Of a DNA stretch of 33,929 nt, positions 33,476-33,929 are shown piece after piece (position 1 is the stretch's first letter; every line of letters starts with the position of its first letter). Under the pieces are notes generated by a model, which saw nothing but the letters and a program-made list of their open reading frames with translations, searched no databases and was not told the origin of the DNA. The translations under genes and the position numbers were made by a program. This DNA comes from Holophagaceae bacterium (GTDB taxonomy: Bacteria; Acidobacteriota; Holophagae; Holophagales; Holophagaceae). Location: positions 1-33,929 of the forward strand of contig JANYLR010000064.1 of the NCBI GenBank assembly GCA_025363715.1. Reading direction: 5' to 3'.

Positions 33476-33763
33476 ATGAGCGAGCCCTGCCGTTCCGATG
33501 CAAGCCTCCTTGGCGAGGACATCCTCCGATACCTCCGCGAACATCCCGAAGCGGCCGACAGCCTGGAGGGCATCGCCTCCTGGTGGCTGCCGGCCTCGGC
33601 CTATTCCCAGCCCTCGGAAACAGTCCAAAGGGCACTGGATCGGCTGGTGGAGGAGCGCAGGATCACCCGCATCCACCTGGCGGATGGCCGGACCCTCTAC
33701 CAGAGCGTGGACAAGGTCTCGGGAGCCCACCCGGCCTGGACACCCCGGAAGCGGGACGACTAA
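33476..33763 (+). CDS. Small winged-helix-like protein (copy 2)
   Basis: This 95-residue protein is a paralogue of the gene at 23884-24165: ILRYLREHPEAADSLEGIA, then VQRALDRLVEERRITRIHL and DGRTLYQSVDKVSG align without gaps over the core. The ATG at 33476 matches the start of the paralogue's conserved region better than the upstream in-frame ATG at 33446. It stands divergent from the sigma-54 activator gene. A regulatory role is possible but not shown. Confidence 0.75.
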   Translation: MSEPCRSDASLLGEDILRYLREHPEAADSLEGIASWWLPASAYSQPSETVQRALDRLVEERRITRIHLADGRTLYQSVDKVSGAHPAWTPRKRDD

Positions 33764-33767
33764 GAGC

Positions 33768-33929
33768 TTGTCCGTAAATTAGCCATGCCCGCGACGGAGC
33801 CCAGCCGCGTGATCCAGCAAGGAGGAGGCCGCAGCGCGATGTGGTTGCATCGTTCACCATTCGCAAAGCGAATAGGGCCGCATCGGCGCAGCCGATGGCG
33901 GGGGCGAAGCCCCGAGGGCCAAAGGCCCG
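33768..33929. mobile_element. Possible IS or MITE end, cut by the window edge
   Basis: The motif GAGCTTGTCCGTAAATTAGCC just after the last gene resembles terminal sequences of some transposable elements, and the following bases are non-coding and highly structured. No transposase is visible before the window ends, so the assignment is by style only. Confidence 0.35.
33859..33928. repeat. Array of four hairpins with three-base loops
   Basis: Four perfect stems follow one another: ATTCGC-AAA-GCGAAT (33859-33873), CATCGGC-GCA-GCCGATG (33881-33897), GGGGC-GAA-GCCCC (33901-33913) and GGGCC-AAA-GGCCC (33916-33928). Each has a loop of exactly three bases. The array reaches the end of the window and may continue. 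Confidence 0.75.

Noticed and set aside
1..33929. CRISPR arrays, tRNA and rRNA genes
   Set aside because: No regular direct repeat-spacer pattern and no tRNA or rRNA-like segments were seen.

Overview
The window is GC-rich DNA with dense, tightly packed genes. Protein content (periplasmic nitrate reductase, a DUF4157-bearing contractile injection locus, a sigma-54 activator) and codon style suggest an acidobacterium, perhaps of the Holophagae/Geothrix type. That placement is an impression from sequence style, not a proven assignment.

Bases 1-359 hold no credible gene. They contain a roughly 258-bp near-perfect inverted repeat (arms 12-98 and 183-269) and then a possible promoter. Bases 360-23855 form one long plus-strand operon for an extracellular contractile injection system (eCIS, related to PVC/Afp). 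Most junctions are 4-base ATGA or GTGA overlaps. In order it encodes a gp19-like tube protein, a gp26-like baseplate protein with two Cys pairs, a proline-rich conserved protein, a DUF4255 (Pvc16-like) protein, a Pvc15-like AAA+ ATPase and a small conserved protein. Two cargo-like DUF4157 proteins follow. Then come the baseplate and spike parts: CIS-tube/Pvc7, a stand-alone LysM protein, a gpD-like hub, a separate OB-fold spike, a PAAR-like tip, gp25, two J-like wedge proteins, a tail-I/beta-helix protein and a DUF6519 protein. No sheath, tape-measure or classical tail-fibre gene lies inside the window. Sheath genes may lie upstream of base 1.

The most interesting part is the cargo slot (5875-11267). 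The first cargo protein (1115 aa) carries three HExxH sites in different contexts: an N-terminal DUF4157 site, an M35-like aspzincin with HEVAH, an Asp and an NADSYA motif, and a C-terminal HEYTH. It also has an apparent degenerate second aspzincin copy in which AGYYG sits where HEVAH should be. The second (659 aa) joins DUF4157 to an OmpA-like C-terminal part. Both start with the same CxC-x9-CxxC plus LQRK module. The second cargo gene ends in a TGA after which the same frame stays open for 22 more codons and reaches the ATGA start overlap of the next gene.

Bases 23884-33929 are mixed. There is a small winged-helix-like protein, an AEC-family permease, napA-napB (periplasmic nitrate reductase without napC or napD nearby), a polytopic membrane protein with a helical C-terminal domain, and a radical SAM protein. 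A minus-strand block follows: an NTF2-like secreted protein, a papain-like cysteine peptidase and a sigma-54 activator with a GAFTDA variant loop. After an AT-rich intergenic region comes a paralogue of the small winged-helix-like gene. The window ends in possible mobile-element DNA with four consecutive three-base-loop hairpins.
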